Shown here piece by piece: positions 5,262-5,289 of a stretch of 5,289 nucleotides of DNA. Source of the stretch: Bacillota bacterium. Its GTDB lineage: Bacteria > Bacillota > Clostridia > Acetivibrionales > DSM-1351. Position numbers and translations under genes: made by a program. The notes under the pieces were generated by a model that did no database searches, was not told the DNA's origin, and saw only the letters and a program-made list of their open reading frames with translations. The DNA lies in NCBI GenBank assembly GCA_023436515.1, contig JAEZIV010000148.1:1-5289 (forward strand). Direction: 5' to 3'. Positions within the stretch are counted from its first letter, which is position 1. The number at the start of each line of letters is the position of its first letter.

Positions 5262-5289
5262 TCAATAAGAATTAACATACTTTCATATA

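Larger units (their letters stand above)
5186..5289 (-). mobile_element. Group II intron, 3' end only (domains V and VI)
   Basis: On the minus strand the sequence has the characteristic end of a bacterial group II intron: a GC-rich domain V hairpin (5231-5260), the linker UGUGAGAGG, a domain VI stem and a terminal CUACUCGAU. Introns of this type are self-splicing ribozymes that move by retrohoming with their own reverse transcriptase, which would be encoded upstream, beyond the right edge. The last bases (AU at 5187-5186) fit the AY end rule. Because the adjacent DNA is a terminator-type T-tract, class C is the likeliest class; this is inferred. No recognisable reverse transcriptase sequence falls in the roughly 28 nt between domain V and the edge. 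Confidence 0.85.

Noticed and set aside
5186..5289. Ordinary terminator or insertion-sequence end at the right edge
   Set aside because: The domain V shape with a 3'-strand bulge, followed by UGUGAGAGG, a domain VI stem and CUACUCGAU, is specific to group II introns and no T-tract follows the GC-rich hairpin.

Overview
The window looks like chromosomal DNA of a low-GC, Gram-positive anaerobe of the Clostridia, possibly a plant-polysaccharide degrader of the Ruminiclostridium type (inference). Support comes from A+T-rich intergenic DNA, strong AGGAGG-type ribosome binding sites, sigma-A-like promoters, a GH127-type arabinofuranosidase beside an AraC regulator, and a bacterial group II intron end. 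No sequence search was possible, so the taxon is a guess.

Layout from left to right. (1) Positions 1-362, minus strand: 5' part of nadA (quinolinate synthase), running off the left edge, with its own promoter near 434-462. (2) Positions 615-2450, minus strand: a cytoplasmic GH127/GH146-type (DUF1680) beta-L-arabinofuranosidase, ended by a strong hairpin terminator at 491-522. (3) Positions 2564-3409, plus strand: a divergent AraC-family regulator, most simply the controller of the glycosidase. The two promoters in the 113-bp gap appear to overlap back to back. (4) Positions 3524-3565: a bidirectional terminator between convergent genes. (5) Positions 3601-4863, minus strand: a secreted protein made of two homologous ~180-residue domains joined by an Asn/Thr-rich linker; function unknown. 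(6) Positions 4864-5186: a non-coding stretch with a promoter, two minus-strand terminator-like hairpins, a large imperfect inverted repeat and a 16-bp near-perfect direct repeat. (7) Positions 5186-5289, minus strand: the 3' end of a group II intron (domains V and VI), with its body beyond the right edge.

How it fits together: the glycosidase/regulator pair is a small sugar-utilisation module, in which the regulator probably senses an arabinose-containing oligosaccharide and controls its hydrolysis inside the cell. nadA is an unrelated housekeeping neighbour insulated by a terminator. The right end is the less ordinary part: the sequence abutting the intron's 3' end is repeated 171 bp away, where it directly follows a terminator hairpin. 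This suggests a duplicated terminator unit, one copy of which received the intron, as expected for class C introns that insert after terminators.

The two longest minus-strand ORFs are over-extended by TTG codons; ribosome binding sites place the starts at 2450 and 4863. I see no defence system, CRISPR array, tRNA or rRNA, and no clearly new multi-gene system. The two-domain secreted protein and the repeat-rich intron target are the parts worth a second look.
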